Below, piece by piece: positions 19,791 to 21,477 of a stretch of DNA of 21,477 nt (position 1 is its first letter; each line of letters opens with the position of its first letter). The notes beneath the pieces were generated by a model. It was not told the DNA's origin, searched no databases, and saw nothing but the letters and a program-made list of their open reading frames with translations. The DNA lies in NCBI GenBank assembly GCA_000969725.1, contig JXSR01S062061.1; one strand, written 5' to 3'. This stretch comes from Ophiothrix spiculata. Its lineage: Eukaryota; Echinodermata; Ophiuroidea; Amphilepidida; Ophiotrichidae. A program made the position numbers and the translations under genes.

Positions 19791-20439
19791 CTGATTTTTG
19801 GGTGCACTGAATCGTAAAGCCTGGTCAGGATTAACAAAAAATACAACCTCATGTGTAAATTTGATCCTTATTTAAGCCATTTAGAACAATAACACCCAAG
19901 TAAACAACCAAGAATGGGTTGAAAAAATTAAATACAATTTACTACTTTTCATTCTGAAAATCAAGAAATTTGACCAAAAATCAGTTTTTTTAAAGAAATT
20001 TCATAGACATCTTTGTTCAGTCTTTTCAGAATTAAGTTAATTTTAAAGAACTTCAAAATAGCTTTCTTTTGATACCAAATATATGGTGGTAGCATTTTTC
20101 ATTGAATAGTTACATCCTTTTTTAAATATTTTTCTCATGTCCACTTTTTCGTGAAAATGCCCATATACTAAATAACCCACCAAAAACATCATACCTAACT
20201 CCCGTGACCTTACTAAAGTCCCTTAAAACATACCTGACAATTTGTTTTGTGTTGATTTATAAAACATGTAAGCCTTTGCCCATCAAATAACTACAGGACC
20301 ATCCCAATTAAGAGACCTTACACAAGTATCTCAAAAGCACTAGCATTCAATAAGTTTATATAAATAACGGGTCAAATGTATCAAGGCCAACGATTACTAT
20401 TTAGAGTGCAGAATGTTGTACATAACCTAAGGAATTTTA
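19791..20439. other. Unannotated AT-rich stretch
   Basis: No gene, tandem array or inverted-end element is supported here. Confidence 0.4.
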
Positions 20440-20589
20440 TGGCACAATGACTTTCATGCTTTCTTCCCTGCTCAAAAAAATTAAAAGTAATGTGCACAAT
20501 CTTCTAAAATGAATTTATTTTTTTTGCTTTACAAATAAACATTACAATGATTATGCATATCACAGTTGACATAATTTAACATGCTTTAA

Positions 20590-21104
20590 AGGGACTAGCC
20601 TAGATTCCACTTAGAATTAAAAACTTATGGAAATGCTTTAAATAAAGCTTAAAAGTGTAGTAAAATCCAAAAAAGTACAAAAATGTACACAGAAATGACT
20701 CAAATTGACAGCAAATTGATTCGCAATATATCTATATGTGATGGTGGTGTGACTATCCAGTGTTTTCTAAATCCTAAATTTGTACCTCAGTCTGGATTTA
20801 CCAGATAAAAAATCAAATGACGCTCTTGGAGATAAGTTAATACATATCAAAAGAGAAACAGTTTTATCAAAAATAATTTTGTTTACCCATCACAGGTGTA
20901 GAAACAAGATCTTTTTAAGATTTGAAACTAGAAACACTTTTTCAACAATTTTTTGTCGCCGGCGACAAAAAATACAGCTGGTAAATAATTTCATTTTTTT
21001 CCTCTGTTACACAAATTCAGCGGAAACTACTTGTAGGATATGTTAGTATAATCATGTACTATCGATACATGTGAAAAAAATACATAGTCAGAAACTCAGT
21101 CCCT
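20590..21104. mobile_element. 515-bp MITE inserted at TTAA, with in-window empty sites
   Basis: TTAA at 20586-20589 and 21105-21108 flank the insert, whose ends are AGGGACT and AGTCCCT. With the flanks, TTAAAGGGACT is an 11-bp perfect inverted repeat. C1 (18825-18828) and C3 (10626-10629) each carry a single uninterrupted TTAA at the homologous position, so this is a true insertion with target duplication. TTAA targets are typical of piggyBac-type transposition; a TA target with ends AAGGGACT fits equally because the junction is symmetric. The interior contains a 26-bp palindrome. The 88-codon frame at 20780-21046 is inside and does not resemble a transposase, so movement would have needed a transposase from elsewhere. 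Confidence 0.85.
20948..20973. other. 26-bp perfect palindrome
   Basis: The centre TTTTGTCGCCGGCGACAAAA (20951-20970) extends three further self-complementary bases on each side. Its GTCGCCGGCGAC core is strikingly GC-rich in this region. It lies inside the 20590-21104 MITE and has no loop, so it could extrude as a cruciform or bind a dimeric protein. Confidence 0.9.
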
Positions 21105-21477
21105 TTAACTACACCGACACCGACTAGAATGTGGTCTGGTTACTTGAAGACTGTGGAGTGATAAATTCATTCTACTAAGATTTAATTGACCCACATACCT
21201 GATAGAAAAGGCAAGGGGAAAATATTAACAAGGTAAAGGTCCTTTGATCTTGATGGTATTCACTTATTGACAACCCACAACCTAGACTTACAGTTTAGTT
21301 AGTTTTACAAATAAACAGAGTGCATAAAGTCTGCATGGATGGGATAAAGAAATATAATTAAAATGGGTCTCAAAATTATTTTTTGAAAAAACAAAAGAAA
21401 ATTGAGAACTGGACTTGGATTTAGAACCTAATTATATTTCAATTTTTTTTTGTTAGTTTGCTTTTCTTGGAATGAAA

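Larger units (their letters stand above)
20440..21450 (+). repeat. Paralogous block C, copy C2, split by a MITE
   Basis: The left part (20440-20589) matches C1 at ATTAAAAGTAATG, AATCTTCTA, CTTTACAAATAAACAT, CACAGTTGACA and AACATGCTTTAA. The right part (21105 on) resumes at TTAACTACACC and matches at ATGTGGTCTGGTTACTT, TGTGGAGTGATAAATT, TTAATTGACCCA, TTTGATCTTGATGGTATTCA and AATATAATTAAAATGGG. The block runs to near the window end. Confidence 0.8.

Noticed and set aside
19329..19809. CAGTGCAC/GTGCACTG as hAT-type ends
   Set aside because: The 8-bp flanks (TAGTGGAG and AATCGTAA) do not match, so there is no target duplication; the octamer pair may be coincidental.
19539..19817. 92-codon plus-strand frame
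   Set aside because: It runs through three copies of the CGGAAGGAC repeat, and its start is an arbitrary ATG in AT-rich DNA. It matches no family I recognise.
1..21477. CRISPR array, bacterial operon or phage region
   Set aside because: There are no evenly spaced short repeats with unique spacers, no ribosome-binding-site and ORF pattern, and the presence of SINEs and MITEs indicates animal nuclear DNA.

Overview
This is an AT-rich (by eye about two thirds A+T) stretch of animal nuclear DNA with no protein-coding gene that I can support. No open reading frame reaches 100 codons and none resembles a protein family I recognise. The few long frames sit on repeats or have the hydrophobic, low-complexity look of translated AT-rich DNA. 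The window contains tRNA-derived SINEs with an (ATT)n-type 3' tail, several short elements with terminal inverted repeats, a degenerate 'ATTTTGGC..CCATTTTG' tandem family, and many old low-copy paralogous blocks. That mix suggests a long intron or intergenic region of a marine invertebrate, perhaps a deuterostome such as an echinoderm or hemichordate. The taxonomic guess is weak. No CRISPR, operon, bacterial promoter or functional tRNA/rRNA gene was seen.

Layout. 103-630: tandem array of about three units with a period near 187 bp, trailing into a degenerate relative (to about 920). 1733-1930: first copy (A1) of a dispersed repeat, also at 12866-13070 (A2, inverted) and 16963-17110 (A3). 2037-2374: MITE-like element flanked by TTAA. 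2600-3545: block B1, inverted relative to B2 (10940-11440) and B3 (about 13823-14636). 5340-5830 (D1) and 6985-7665 (E1) are matched in the opposite order by E2 (17125-17540) and D2 (17862-18360). 6109-6334 and 6566-6795 form a well-conserved direct duplication. 9307-9575: SINE on the minus strand with intact A and B boxes. 10262-10760 (minus), 18700-19225 and 20440-21450 are three copies of block C, the last split by a 515-bp MITE. 13564-13822: 5'-truncated SINE. 13931-14154: 224-bp MITE with long inverted ends. 14640-16304: a 1.66-kb segment bounded by matching inverted ends and carrying its own three-unit tandem array. 19375-19790: a cluster of CGGAAGGAC motifs in a mirror-like order.

The most informative aspect is the insertion history. 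Because blocks B, C and E occur more than once, some insertions can be compared with an uninterrupted paralogue inside the same window: the MITE at 20590-21104 (two empty copies, TTAA target), the MITE at 13931-14154 and SINE at 13564-13822 (compared with B1), and a 228-bp insert at 7387-7614 (compared with E2). All comparisons were made by eye; no alignment or database search was run.
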